A stretch of 27,653 nucleotides of DNA from Treponema sp. (GTDB lineage: Bacteria > Spirochaetota > Spirochaetia > Treponematales > Treponemataceae). This document shows, piece after piece, positions 14,501 to 22,501 of the stretch. Numbering within the stretch: position 1 is the first letter of the stretch; every line of letters begins with the position of its first letter. The DNA lies in NCBI GenBank assembly GCA_016293005.1, contig JAEDFA010000018.1, forward strand, positions 1 to 27,653, in the 5' to 3' direction. Made by a program: the position numbers and the translations under genes. Under the pieces are notes generated by a model. That model was not told the origin of the DNA, did not search any database, and saw only the letters and a program-made list of their open reading frames with translations.

Positions 14501-15238
14501 ATGAATTTAAAGAAATTTAGAATAACTTACAATGCTCCTGTCGTTTTAACTTTTTGTATAATTGCGACGGTGATTTTTTTTCTTGGAAAATACTGTTTTA
14601 CGGGGCTTACAGAAGCGTTCTTTGTAGTTCGCGGGAAAGGCTCTCTAGAAATTCCTGATGCTTTCAGTTTTACAAATCCGCTTGATTATTTCAGGCTTTT
14701 GTTTCATGTTTTTGGGCACACAGATTTTGTTCATCTTTCCGGGAATTTGTGTTTTCTGCTTCTTTTGGGACCTGTTCTTGAGCAAAAATACGGTTCTGTA
14801 AAAATTCTTTTAATGATGATAATTACATCGCTGGTAAGCGGTTTTGTGAATGCTGTTTTTCTTGTTAATCCGATGTGCGGCGCAAGTGACATAATTTTTA
14901 TGATGATTCTGCTTGTTTCGTATACTTCAATAAATAAAACAGAAATTCCGTTGAGTTTTATTCTGATTTTTATTCTGTATGTTGGAAAAGAATTTTACAC
15001 CGATGCCGGAACGAATATTGCAACAGTTGCCCACATTGCAGGCGGAATTTGCGGAAGTTTGTTTGCGTTTATTTTTTCACCTGACAAAAAAGAAAAATCT
15101 GTTTCAGTTTCAGAATTTTCAAAAAAATCTGCAAAATCAAAGTCTAAAAACGAATCAAGACGCTCTTCTAGAAAAACTCAAAGCGAAAGCTCTTCCGGCG
15201 ACAGTGATTCAACAATTGTAGGTTCAATCGAACTTTAA
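14501..15238 (+). CDS. Rhomboid family intramembrane serine protease
   Basis: A 245-residue membrane protein with about six hydrophobic segments. The rhomboid active site is visible: His78 and Asn82 in HLSGN, the serine in GASD (Ser129; the usual motif is GxSG, so the last Gly is Asp130 here) and the catalytic His178 in AHIAGG. Members cut membrane proteins within the bilayer; substrates are unknown. The C-terminal tail from about 195 is soluble and rich in Ser, Lys and Arg, an unusual low-complexity cytoplasmic extension. The ATG lies six bases after a perfect TATAAT with no ribosome site. It is convergent with the sirtuin gene, with four bases between stops. Confidence 0.85.
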   Translation: MNLKKFRITYNAPVVLTFCIIATVIFFLGKYCFTGLTEAFFVVRGKGSLEIPDAFSFTNPLDYFRLLFHVFGHTDFVHLSGNLCFLLLLGPVLEQKYGSVKILLMMIITSLVSGFVNAVFLVNPMCGASDIIFMMILLVSYTSINKTEIPLSFILIFILYVGKEFYTDAGTNIATVAHIAGGICGSLFAFIFSPDKKEKSVSVSEFSKKSAKSKSKNESRRSSRKTQSESSSGDSDSTIVGSIEL

Positions 15239-15242
15239 TCTG

Positions 15243-15977
15243 CTAAATTTTAATTGATGAAAGAACTTTTCCTATTGATTCGTGGAATACAAGATTTGCT
15301 CTGAAATCAAGGGAAGTTGCGCTTTTGTTGATTAAAACGATGTATTTTCCGTGAAAGTAATTTATGAGACCTGCTGCCGGGTAAACTGCAAGGGATGTTC
15401 CTCCGACTATCAAAAGCTCTGCTTCGCTTAAAGCCTGAATTGATTTGTCGATTATATTTTCATCGAGGCTTTCTTCATACAAAACTACATCTGGTTTTAC
15501 AATCGAAGAACATTCCGTGCATAATGGAATTTTTTCTGGCGAATTTTCTGAATCAAGAATGAATTCTACAGGATAAAATTTTTTGCATTTTGTACAGTAA
15601 TTTCTAAGAGTGCTTCCATGAAGTTCAAGAACATTTTTGCTTCCGGCTTTTTGGTGGAGTCCGTCAATATTTTGTGTGATTATCGCTTTCAGTTTGTTTT
15701 TTTCTTCCATTTTGCTTAAAGCGATGTGAGCGGCATTAGGCTGTGCATCTTTTGCGATGAGTTTTTCCCGGTAAAATCTGAAAAATTCCTTACAGTTTTG
15801 TTCGAAGAATGTTCGGCTTACGATTGCTTCTGGCGGATATTTCCATTTTTGGCTGTAAAGTCCGTCTTCGCTCCTGAAATCCGGGATTCCGCTTTCTGTG
15901 CTGACTCCTGCGCCACCAAAAAATACGATTTTTTCACATTCGTCGTACATTTTCTGAAATTCTTCGATTTTTTCCAT
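15243..15977 (-). CDS. cobB: Sirtuin NAD-dependent protein deacylase (CobB/Sir2)
   Basis: A 244-residue cytoplasmic enzyme that removes acyl groups from lysines using NAD+. Motifs: GGAGVSTESGIPDFR (21-35) for NAD binding, TQNIDGLH (101-108), catalytic His120 (ELHGS), and zinc cysteines 128, 131, 153 and 156 (CTKC and CTEC). The region after the last zinc Cys, IVKPDVVLYEE (159-169), resembles the bacterial class U enzymes. The ATG at 15977 has GAGG five bases upstream. It is transcribed in the same direction as glgP and begins about 22 bases after the glgP terminator T-run. No distinct promoter is evident, so expression may rely on read-through. Confidence 0.93.
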   Translation of the reverse strand: MEKIEEFQKMYDECEKIVFFGGAGVSTESGIPDFRSEDGLYSQKWKYPPEAIVSRTFFEQNCKEFFRFYREKLIAKDAQPNAAHIALSKMEEKNKLKAIITQNIDGLHQKAGSKNVLELHGSTLRNYCTKCKKFYPVEFILDSENSPEKIPLCTECSSIVKPDVVLYEESLDENIIDKSIQALSEAELLIVGGTSLAVYPAAGLINYFHGKYIVLINKSATSLDFRANLVFHESIGKVLSSIKI

Positions 15978-15998
15978 TTTTGCCTCTTGATTTTTTAT

Positions 15999-16062
15999 AA
16001 AAAAGGCTGCCTTTGTTTATGCCTTACAGTAAAATCTGTTTGCATATTTTAAGGCAGCCTTT
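15999..16062 (-). terminator. Terminator of glgP, upstream of sirtuin
   Basis: On the minus strand AAAGGCTGCCTT (16062-16051) and AAGGCAGCCTTT (16013-16002) form a perfect 12-bp stem followed by TTTTTT. The 37-base loop holds a small ACAG/CTGT hairpin. Each arm is also nearly self-palindromic (AAGGC-N-GCCTT), so alternative folds are possible. Confidence 0.7.
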
Positions 16063-16086
16063 AAATTTGTTTAGACTTTAAATCTT

Positions 16087-18546
16087 TTATTTAGATTTAA
16101 TTGGAAGCTTTTTTAACTTCCAGATGTCTTTTACATAGTCTTCGATTGTTCTGTCAGAAGAGAATTTTCCGCTGTTTGCAATGTTTTTAAGACATGCTTT
16201 TGCCCACTTCAACTGATCTTTGTAGAGCACTTCAACTTTTTCCTGTGCCTTACAGTAAGAATCAAAGTCTGCAAGAACATAGTAAACATCTGCCCGGTTT
16301 CCTTCTACGCCGTAAACAAGAGAATCGTGAAGTTCCTTGAAAAGCTGGTGAGTAGGATCATAAGTTCCGTCTACAAGCTGATTTACAACTTTTGCAAGAG
16401 CAGGATTTCTTTCAAGATATTCCTGTGGGTTGTAACTGTGTTCGCGTTCGATTTTCTGGATTTCTTCTGTTAAAAGACCGAAAATGAAAGCGTTTTGTTT
16501 TCCAGCTTCTTCTACGATTTCGATGTTTGCACCGTCCATTGTTCCCATTGTGAGTGCACCGTTACACATGAATTTCATGTTTGATGTACCAGAGGCTTCA
16601 AGACCGGCTGTAGAAATTTGTTCAGAAACATCTGCTGCAGGGAAGATTTTTTCTGCAACTGAAACGCGGTAGTTTTCTACGAATACAACATGGAGTTTGT
16701 CGTTTACGCGGCGGTCGTTGTTGATTCTTTCTGCAACTGTGTTTATAAGTTTGATGATTGCTTTTGCACGGCGGTAACCTGAAGCAGATTTTGCACCGAA
16801 AATGTAAGTTTTCTTTGCAGCTGATTCCTTGTATTTTGGATCTTCGAGCATTTTGTTGTAAACATACATTACATGGAGAATGTTCATCAACTGGCGTTTG
16901 TATTCGTGAAGCCTTTTAACCTGAACATCGAAAATTGAATTTGGATCGATTGTTTCGTTTTGAGTGTATTTGAGGTATTCAGCGAGACGAACTTTGTTAT
17001 TTGATTTAATCTGAATTAATTCTTTAAGGCTCTTTTCATCGTCGAGATATTTTTCAAGACCTTTGAGGAGAGTTAAATCTTTTTCCCAGCCGTGACCAAT
17101 TCTTTTTGTGATGAAAGAAGCGAGTTCAGGGTTAGAAGACAAAAGCCATCGTCTTTGTGTGATACCGTTTGTTTTGTTGTTGAATTTTTTAGGATAAAGT
17201 TCATACCAGTCGTGGAGTTCAACTTCTTTGAGAAGTTTTGTGTGAAGTTCAGCAACACCGTTTACGCTGAAACTTGCGTGAATTGCAAGCCATGCCATGT
17301 AAACTTTTCCGTTGTTGATGATAGACATTCTTCCGTGACGGTCGTAATCATTTGGATATTTTTCCCGAAGTTCGATGAGGAAACGGCGGTTGATTTCTTC
17401 TACAATCTGGTAAATTCGAGGTAAAAGTCCCTGGAAGATTTCGATTGGCCATTTTTCAAGCGCTTCGGCAAGAATTGTGTGGTTTGTATAAGCAAAAGTT
17501 TTTGTTACGACAGACCATGCATCATCCCAGCCTACATTGTATTCGTCCATGAGAATGCGCATAAGTTCTGGAATTGCAACTACAGGATGTGTGTCGTTTA
17601 ACTGAATTACATGAAGGTCAGAGAATTTTCTGAAATCTGTTCCATAATCTGCTACATAATGGCGAACTAAATCCTGCAAAGAGGCAGAAGAGAAGAAATA
17701 CTGCTGTTTAAGTCTGAGCGCCTTTCCTGAAGGACCTGAATCGTTTGGATAAAGAACGGCTGAAACATTTTCTGCAGAATTCTGTCTTTCTACTGCACGG
17801 TTGTATTCCATATTGTTGAAAAGCTGAAGGTCGAAACCGTTTGGAGAAGATGCCTGCCAAAGTCTTAAAGTGTTTACTGTTCCAGTTCCGTAGCCAACGA
17901 TTGGCATGTCGTAAGGAGTTGCAGTGATTTCTTCGGCATTTTCGATGTAATACTGATCTCTTCCGTCTGGAGTCTTTCTGTATGCGATGTTTCCACCAAA
18001 TTTTACAGTAACTGCAAGGTCTGAGCGTTTGATTTCCCATGGGTCGCGGTGTGCAAGCCAGTTGTCCGGGTATTCAACCTGATAGCCGTTTTCGATTTTT
18101 TGTTCAAACATACCGTAGCGGTAGCGGATTCCGTAGCCGTGTCCAGGGTAGTCTAAAGTTGCAAGCGAATCGAGGAAGCAGGCAGCAAGTCGACCTAAAC
18201 CACCGTTTCCAAGTCCAGCATCTGGTTCCTGATCTTCAATCATGTCGTAATCGATGTTCATGCCTTTGAGAACTTCTTTTACTTTGTCAGAGATTTCTGC
18301 ATTAATAAGATTGTTGCTCAAAGCGCGGCCCATTAAAAATTCAGCAGATAAATAATATAGCTGTTTTGTAGGTTTCTTTTCATATTCATGGCGGGTTGCC
18401 ATCCAATTTTCCATGATTACTTCAAGAGCAGAAGCTGAAACTGCATCAAAAAGATCATGTTTGTTTGCCTGAGAAATATCTTTTCCGTATTGTCTTTTAA
18501 GACGACCTTCAAGATTTTCCTTAAATTTTTCGGCATCAAATTTCAT
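16087..18546 (-). CDS. glgP: Glycogen/starch phosphorylase
   Basis: Releases glucose-1-phosphate from alpha-1,4-glucan ends using phosphate and pyridoxal phosphate. The protein has 819 residues, normal for GlgP. Seen: the conserved N-terminal GLGNGGLGRLAACFLDSLA, IQLNDTHP in the middle, QVKRLHEYKRQLMN, and the cofactor site EASGTSNMKF with Lys658 as the expected Schiff-base lysine. The start is the ATG at 18546 because GGGGGA stands just before it; the frame continues back to an ATG at 18558 and a TTG at 18567, but these overlap the ribosome site. It lies downstream of the debranching enzyme gene on the same strand, has its own promoter and a long structured leader, and ends in a strong terminator. 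Confidence 0.97.
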   Translation of the reverse strand: MKFDAEKFKENLEGRLKRQYGKDISQANKHDLFDAVSASALEVIMENWMATRHEYEKKPTKQLYYLSAEFLMGRALSNNLINAEISDKVKEVLKGMNIDYDMIEDQEPDAGLGNGGLGRLAACFLDSLATLDYPGHGYGIRYRYGMFEQKIENGYQVEYPDNWLAHRDPWEIKRSDLAVTVKFGGNIAYRKTPDGRDQYYIENAEEITATPYDMPIVGYGTGTVNTLRLWQASSPNGFDLQLFNNMEYNRAVERQNSAENVSAVLYPNDSGPSGKALRLKQQYFFSSASLQDLVRHYVADYGTDFRKFSDLHVIQLNDTHPVVAIPELMRILMDEYNVGWDDAWSVVTKTFAYTNHTILAEALEKWPIEIFQGLLPRIYQIVEEINRRFLIELREKYPNDYDRHGRMSIINNGKVYMAWLAIHASFSVNGVAELHTKLLKEVELHDWYELYPKKFNNKTNGITQRRWLLSSNPELASFITKRIGHGWEKDLTLLKGLEKYLDDEKSLKELIQIKSNNKVRLAEYLKYTQNETIDPNSIFDVQVKRLHEYKRQLMNILHVMYVYNKMLEDPKYKESAAKKTYIFGAKSASGYRRAKAIIKLINTVAERINNDRRVNDKLHVVFVENYRVSVAEKIFPAADVSEQISTAGLEASGTSNMKFMCNGALTMGTMDGANIEIVEEAGKQNAFIFGLLTEEIQKIEREHSYNPQEYLERNPALAKVVNQLVDGTYDPTHQLFKELHDSLVYGVEGNRADVYYVLADFDSYCKAQEKVEVLYKDQLKWAKACLKNIANSGKFSSDRTIEDYVKDIWKLKKLPIKSK

Positions 18547-18593
18547 TTGTTCCCCCATAAAAAGCAAATCATTTTTGAGAAACGCTTTTTATT

Positions 18594-18701
18594 CACATTT
18601 TAAAAAAATCAAAATGTGCATTTGATAAGAGAGTTTGCACCGCAAACCTGTGAAAGTTTTTAAACTTTCCACGATTTTTTTACCTCAAAATTTAATGAGG
18701 T
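18594..18701 (-). promoter_or_regulatory. Structured leader of glgP with four stem-loops
   Basis: The predicted leader of about 160 bases holds four successive hairpins, in plus-strand coordinates: ACCTCA/TGAGGT (18682-18701), GTGAAAGTTT/AAACTTTcCAC (18650-18672), GTTTGC/GCAAAC (18633-18647) and CACATTTT/AAAATGTG (18594-18618). None is followed by a T-run on the transcribed strand. No known riboswitch class was recognised. It could be a cis-regulatory or mRNA-stabilising leader. Confidence 0.5.
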
Positions 18702-18714
18702 TTTTTCTATAGAT

Positions 18715-18743
18715 ACAATATAAAAAATAGAATTATTTTTCAA
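18715..18743 (-). promoter_or_regulatory. Promoter of glgP
   Basis: TTGAAA (18743-18738), 17-base spacer, TATTGT (18720-18715) on the minus strand. Transcription would start near 18708, about 160 bases before the glgP ATG. Confidence 0.5.
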
Positions 18744-18805
18744 TTGTTTCTATCAGTTTTAAGTTCTTAATAAAATTTATTTATAATAAGTTCTATTAAG
18801 AGAAT

Positions 18806-20926
18806 TTATTTTGCCATAAGCAAAAGACAACTGTTAGCAGGCAGAACATACCTGTTCTGGTCGTTCATTAATTCTTCTGCGCCGTCTTCTAAAATTGAAT
18901 CTTCTCCTGAAATTGAAGTATCGATGACGCGAAACCATTTTTTGTTTTTTGACGGAGACGGAATTTTTAGCGTAATGTCGTAAATGTCCGTGTTTGCCGC
19001 AAAGTAAAAATCGTTGTCGGCGCTTCCGTTTTCGTGGCGGCATGCTGAGCCGTTGATTTTTAACGCAAGGAATCGCACGAGTTTTTCCCATTCAGGATTT
19101 TTTGCATCTGCATCGTACCATTCGATTTCTGGCTTTGAATTTGAGAAAAAGTCTTTTCTGCGGAATGCAGGATGATTTTTTCTTAAACGGATGACTTTTT
19201 GCGTGAAGTGGAATAAGTCTGAATTTTTTGAAAGACAGTCCCAGTCAACCCATGAAATTTCGTTGTCCTGACAGTAGCAGTTGTTGTTTCCGCCCTGAGT
19301 TCTGCGGAATTCATCTCCGAAAGTCATCATTGGAACGCCTTGAGAGATGAAAAGGCATGTCATGAAATTTTTTAATTTTTGAAGTCTTAATTTTTCTATT
19401 TTTGGATTTGAAGTTGCGCCCTCAAAACCGTGATTCCAGCTTAAATTGTCGTTGTTTCCGTCGCGACCTTCTTCACCGTTTTGTTCGTTGTGTTTGTTGT
19501 TGTAGGAAACAAGGTCGTTCAGCGTAAAACCATCGTGAGCGGTTAGGAAATTTATTGAAGCAGAAGGAAGCCGTCCTGAATGGTTGTATAAATCTGAACT
19601 TCCGGCGATTCTTGTTGCAGCAGCAGTAGAAACTCCTTCATCCCCGCGTATAAATCTTCGGATGTCGTTTCTGTAGCGGTCGTTCCATTCGCTCCATCTT
19701 CCGCCCGGGAAACCACCGACAAAATATCCGCCGCCGCAATCCCATGGTTCTGCAATTATTTTTGTTTTTGAGAGAATCGGGTCTTCGGAAATTGCATTTG
19801 TTAAAAACGGAAACTGAAGGAACGACGCATTTTGTGAGCGGCATAAAGCGGCTGCAAGGTCAAATCTGAAACCGTCAATGTGCATTTCTGTAACCCAGTA
19901 TCTTAAACTGTCTAAAATCATTTTTGTTACGACTGGATGACTTGCATTTATGCTGTTTCCGCAGCCTGAAAAATTGTAATAATATTGTTTTTCGTTTTCT
20001 GGAAGGAGATAATACGATGAATTTTCAAAACCGCGATAGCAGAAAGTAAGACCGTGCTCGTTTCCTTCTGCGGTATGATTGTAAACTACATCGAGAATGA
20101 TTTCGATTCCGGCTTGATGCAGGGCTTTTACGAGTTCCTTAAATTCTTTTACAGTCTGACCTGGCGCCATATTGGAAGAATAAGTTGTTTTTGGCGCAAA
20201 AAAACCGATTGTGCTGTAACCCCAGTAATTTTTGAGCCTGTCGCCTGTTTTTGGATCAAAATTGCCGTTTTCGTATTCGTCGAATTCAAAAATTGGAAGA
20301 AATTCAACGGCAGTGATTCCAAGTTGTTTAAGATATGGAATTTTTTCTATAAAGCCTTTGTAAGTTCCGGGATTTTTAACTCCGCTTGAAGGAGATGCTG
20401 TAAAGCCTTTTAAATGTGTTTCGTAAATTATTGATTTTTCAAGTGGAATATTTAAAGGTTTGTCGCCTTCCCAGTCAAAATCTGAATCTGAAATTACGAC
20501 GCATTTAGGAAAATTTGAAAGGTCTGAGAGTTTGCCGTTTTCGATTCCTGCAAGCCCGCGTTCCCTTTGAAGATTGTAAGACTGAAAAACTGAACCTTTT
20601 GTAAAGGCCTTGCAGTATGGATCAAAAAGGTATTTATTGAAATTGAACCTGTGCCCTTCCGGCGGATTGTATGGTCCGTCAACACGGTAAAGGTAAAGAG
20701 AATTTGGTTTTAAATCCTGAACATAAACATGCCAGACGCTTCCTGTTTTGTTTACTTTTGGATCAAGTTCGATTGATTCTGCAGGAATTTTGTCTTCTGG
20801 AGAATCAAATAAATCAAGCACAATCCGTTCAGCGTTTTTACTGAATACGGCAAAATTGACGCCATTGTGATAAGGCGTAGCCCCCAACCATTTAGGATTT
20901 CCGGGCAGAATTTTATGCGAGTTCAT
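18806..20926 (-). CDS. glgX: Glycogen debranching enzyme (GlgX/isoamylase type)
   Basis: GH13 enzyme that cuts alpha-1,6 branch points left by phosphorylase. 706 residues. A CBM48-like domain occupies about 10-110; the catalytic barrel shows DVVYNH (279-284), GFRFDLAAAL with nucleophile Asp356, AEPWD with acid/base Glu393, and TAHDG with Asp465. The C-terminal beta domain ends in NSCLLLMAK. The family name GlgX or TreX-like isoamylase cannot be separated from sequence alone. The ATG at 20926 has no ribosome site and lies seven bases past a TAAACT box. It stands upstream of glgP on the same strand, with 259 bases between; together they form a glycogen breakdown pair. Confidence 0.92.
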   Translation of the reverse strand: MNSHKILPGNPKWLGATPYHNGVNFAVFSKNAERIVLDLFDSPEDKIPAESIELDPKVNKTGSVWHVYVQDLKPNSLYLYRVDGPYNPPEGHRFNFNKYLFDPYCKAFTKGSVFQSYNLQRERGLAGIENGKLSDLSNFPKCVVISDSDFDWEGDKPLNIPLEKSIIYETHLKGFTASPSSGVKNPGTYKGFIEKIPYLKQLGITAVEFLPIFEFDEYENGNFDPKTGDRLKNYWGYSTIGFFAPKTTYSSNMAPGQTVKEFKELVKALHQAGIEIILDVVYNHTAEGNEHGLTFCYRGFENSSYYLLPENEKQYYYNFSGCGNSINASHPVVTKMILDSLRYWVTEMHIDGFRFDLAAALCRSQNASFLQFPFLTNAISEDPILSKTKIIAEPWDCGGGYFVGGFPGGRWSEWNDRYRNDIRRFIRGDEGVSTAAATRIAGSSDLYNHSGRLPSASINFLTAHDGFTLNDLVSYNNKHNEQNGEEGRDGNNDNLSWNHGFEGATSNPKIEKLRLQKLKNFMTCLFISQGVPMMTFGDEFRRTQGGNNNCYCQDNEISWVDWDCLSKNSDLFHFTQKVIRLRKNHPAFRRKDFFSNSKPEIEWYDADAKNPEWEKLVRFLALKINGSACRHENGSADNDFYFAANTDIYDITLKIPSPSKNKKWFRVIDTSISGEDSILEDGAEELMNDQNRYVLPANSCLLLMAK

Positions 20927-20933
20927 AGCGTAA

Positions 20934-20962
20934 AGTTTAGCAAAAAAAACTAAGAATTTCTA
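20934..20962 (-). promoter_or_regulatory. Possible promoter of glgX, near-leaderless
   Basis: TAGAAA (20962-20957), 17-base spacer, TAAACT (20939-20934), seven bases, ATG at 20926, on the minus strand. Both hexamers are imperfect, but the -35 matches that of parC. Confidence 0.35.
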
Positions 20963-21144
20963 TACTAAAACTTCTAAAATTTTGAAACTAGAATTTCAGA
21001 GTGAAATTAAAAATATCATTTTTAATTGGAAGAAAATGTTTTTGTATCATTTAAATTTTGTTGAACAAAAAAATAAAAAATTGTAATTCTTATAAAAAAA
21101 TTGAAAAAAGTTGTTATAAATTAAGGGGTGGGGCTTTCTTACAT

Positions 21145-21194
21145 AAAGGCATCTTTTTAAATTCGTTTTTGTCGATTCTTTAGAGATGCCCTTT
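21145..21194 (+). promoter_or_regulatory. Stem-loop upstream of AAA+ regulator gene
   Basis: AAAGGCATCT (21145-21154) pairs with AGATGCC-CTTT (21184-21194), a 10-bp stem with one bulged C and a long T-rich loop. It ends 25 bases before the AGGAGA ribosome site. A short T-run (21206-21210) lies 11 bases after the stem, too far for a standard terminator. It could be an attenuator or leader element. Confidence 0.4.
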
Positions 21195-21229
21195 AATTTG
21201 TGCGCTTTTTCTTATGACAGGAGACTTTT

Positions 21230-22393
21230 ATGCCTTTTTTATCGTCTAAGAAAAATCTGTTTTTATTTTCTGACAAAAAATCATCAGAAATCCTTCCAGA
21301 AAATATCGCTGAAAAATTTGATGTCATTACAGTTTCTTCTGATTTAAAGCTGCTTGAGAATTTTGAAACTTTTTTTGAATCGCTTGAAGAAACGGCTGTA
21401 TTTTTCGATTATTCGTTCATCAAATACGAAATCCTTGAAAACAAATTCTTTAAATGGCTTAATAAAACTTTTGTTCCTGTGATTCTTCTTGTTTATCGAA
21501 ATGATTTACAGATAATGTTTGAAAAAAATGTGAATCTTTCAAAATTTATAGTTTTACCGGAAGAGCAAACACAAAATTTATATTCAAATTCTGAAGAATA
21601 TGATGAAGAAAATGAAATTAAAAAAGTCGCTTTTAGCAATGCAAATATCCTTTCAGCGTTTTTCCCGCGCGAACTTAAAAACTTCATAGGTCATTCCCCT
21701 GAAATTTATTCATTAAAGCAGAAAATTCTTAAAGTTGCGCCCTCAGATTTAACTGTTTTGATTCTTGGAGAAAATGGAACTGGAAAAACTCACCTTGCAA
21801 ATATGATTCACAATCTTTCGCCTCGCAAATCCAGACCGTTTTTTTCGGTGAATATGGCTGAAATTCCTGAAACTTTGGGTGAACTTTATCTTTTCGGCTC
21901 TGTTGAAGGCTGTTACACTGGCTCAAAGAATTTAAAAGGCTATTTTGAAGCGGCAAATGGCGGAACAATTTTTTTAGATGAAATCGGGGAACTTTCTCTT
22001 TCACTTCAATCTAAACTTCTTCGCGTGATTGAAACTGGAAAATATAGACCTGTCGGAGCGGTTTCAGAAAAAGAATGTGATGTAAGAATTATCTGTGCGA
22101 CGAATAAAAATTTAAAGGAACTTATGGATAATGGCCTTTTCCGCGAAGATTTGTATTACAGAATTGCAGATTTTGAACTTTATCTTGAACCGCTTAGAAA
22201 CCGAAGAGAAGATATAGTGCTTTTTACGGAATCTTTTTTGAAAAATTCTGGAAAAGTTTTAGATACCGCAGCTTTAACTAAAATTCAGAAATACAGCTGG
22301 CCGGGAAATGTCCGTCAACTTTTTAAATGTTTAAACCGTGCGAAACTTCTTTCAAAAGATGAAGAAATCACAGAAGAAGAAATAGTATTTTAA
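21230..22393 (+). CDS. Sigma-54 activator-type AAA+ protein without DNA-binding domain
   Basis: A 387-residue protein. The N-terminal part (about 8-110) looks like a degenerate receiver (LFLFSD, VFFDYS with Asp60, PVILLVY). The central AAA+ domain has Walker A GENGTGKT (180-187), the sigma-54 contact loop as GCYTGS (227-232, usually GAFTGA), Walker B TIFLDE (246-251), and arginine-finger region REDLYYR (305-311). The chain stops at about the end of the AAA+ lid (WPGNVRQLFKC, then EITEEEIVF), with no C-terminal Fis-type helix-turn-helix. Such proteins would activate RpoN without binding an enhancer, or act with a partner. The ATG at 21230 has AGGAGA. It is divergent from glgX. No sensor kinase is adjacent. 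Confidence 0.86.
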   Translation: MPFLSSKKNLFLFSDKKSSEILPENIAEKFDVITVSSDLKLLENFETFFESLEETAVFFDYSFIKYEILENKFFKWLNKTFVPVILLVYRNDLQIMFEKNVNLSKFIVLPEEQTQNLYSNSEEYDEENEIKKVAFSNANILSAFFPRELKNFIGHSPEIYSLKQKILKVAPSDLTVLILGENGTGKTHLANMIHNLSPRKSRPFFSVNMAEIPETLGELYLFGSVEGCYTGSKNLKGYFEAANGGTIFLDEIGELSLSLQSKLLRVIETGKYRPVGAVSEKECDVRIICATNKNLKELMDNGLFREDLYYRIADFELYLEPLRNRREDIVLFTESFLKNSGKVLDTAALTKIQKYSWPGNVRQLFKCLNRAKLLSKDEEITEEEIVF

Positions 22394-22426
22394 CTTGTTT
22401 TAAAGACGAATTTGATAATTGACATT

Positions 22427-22448
22427 GAAGAAATGCGCGAAATTCTTC
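22427..22448. promoter_or_regulatory. Inverted repeat just upstream of the tmpA-like promoter
   Basis: GAAGAA (22427-22432) and TTCTTC (22443-22448) flank ATGCGCGAAA. The right arm ends two bases before the -35 box at 22451. It could be an operator or the tail of the preceding transcript, but there is no T-run. Confidence 0.3.
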
Positions 22449-22450
22449 TA

Positions 22451-22479
22451 TTGAATGAAGATTTATTTTAATGTAAAAT
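22451..22479 (+). promoter_or_regulatory. Promoter of tmpA-tmpB-like pair
   Basis: TTGAAT (22451-22456), 17-base spacer, TAAAAT (22474-22479). The start would be near 22486, with a short leader that contains AGGGGG before the GTG at 22502. Confidence 0.6.
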
Positions 22480-22501
22480 AAAAAACATTAGGGGGAAACA
22501 A

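Larger units (their letters stand above)
20927..21229. other. AT-rich intergenic region between divergent glgX and AAA+ gene
   Basis: The region is 303 bases. It holds the weak glgX promoter at its left end, a long stretch of A- and T-runs (about 20990-21120) with no reading frame or clear promoter, a GGGGTGGGG patch at 21125-21133, and the leader stem-loop of the AAA+ gene at 21145-21194. I see no RNA gene in it. Confidence 0.5.

Noticed and set aside
16002..16062. 12-bp inverted repeat as ends of a mobile element
   Set aside because: Only 37 bases lie between the arms and a T-run follows on the glgP strand, which fits a terminator; no target duplication.
18547..18567. Longer glgP N-terminus from TTG 18567 or ATG 18558
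   Set aside because: GGGGGA in this stretch is the ribosome site for the ATG at 18546, and the family N-terminus begins about there.
21121..21145. Sigma-54 (-24/-12) promoter before the AAA+ gene
   Set aside because: TGGGGC resembles the -24 half, but the -12 GC is missing at the required spacing.
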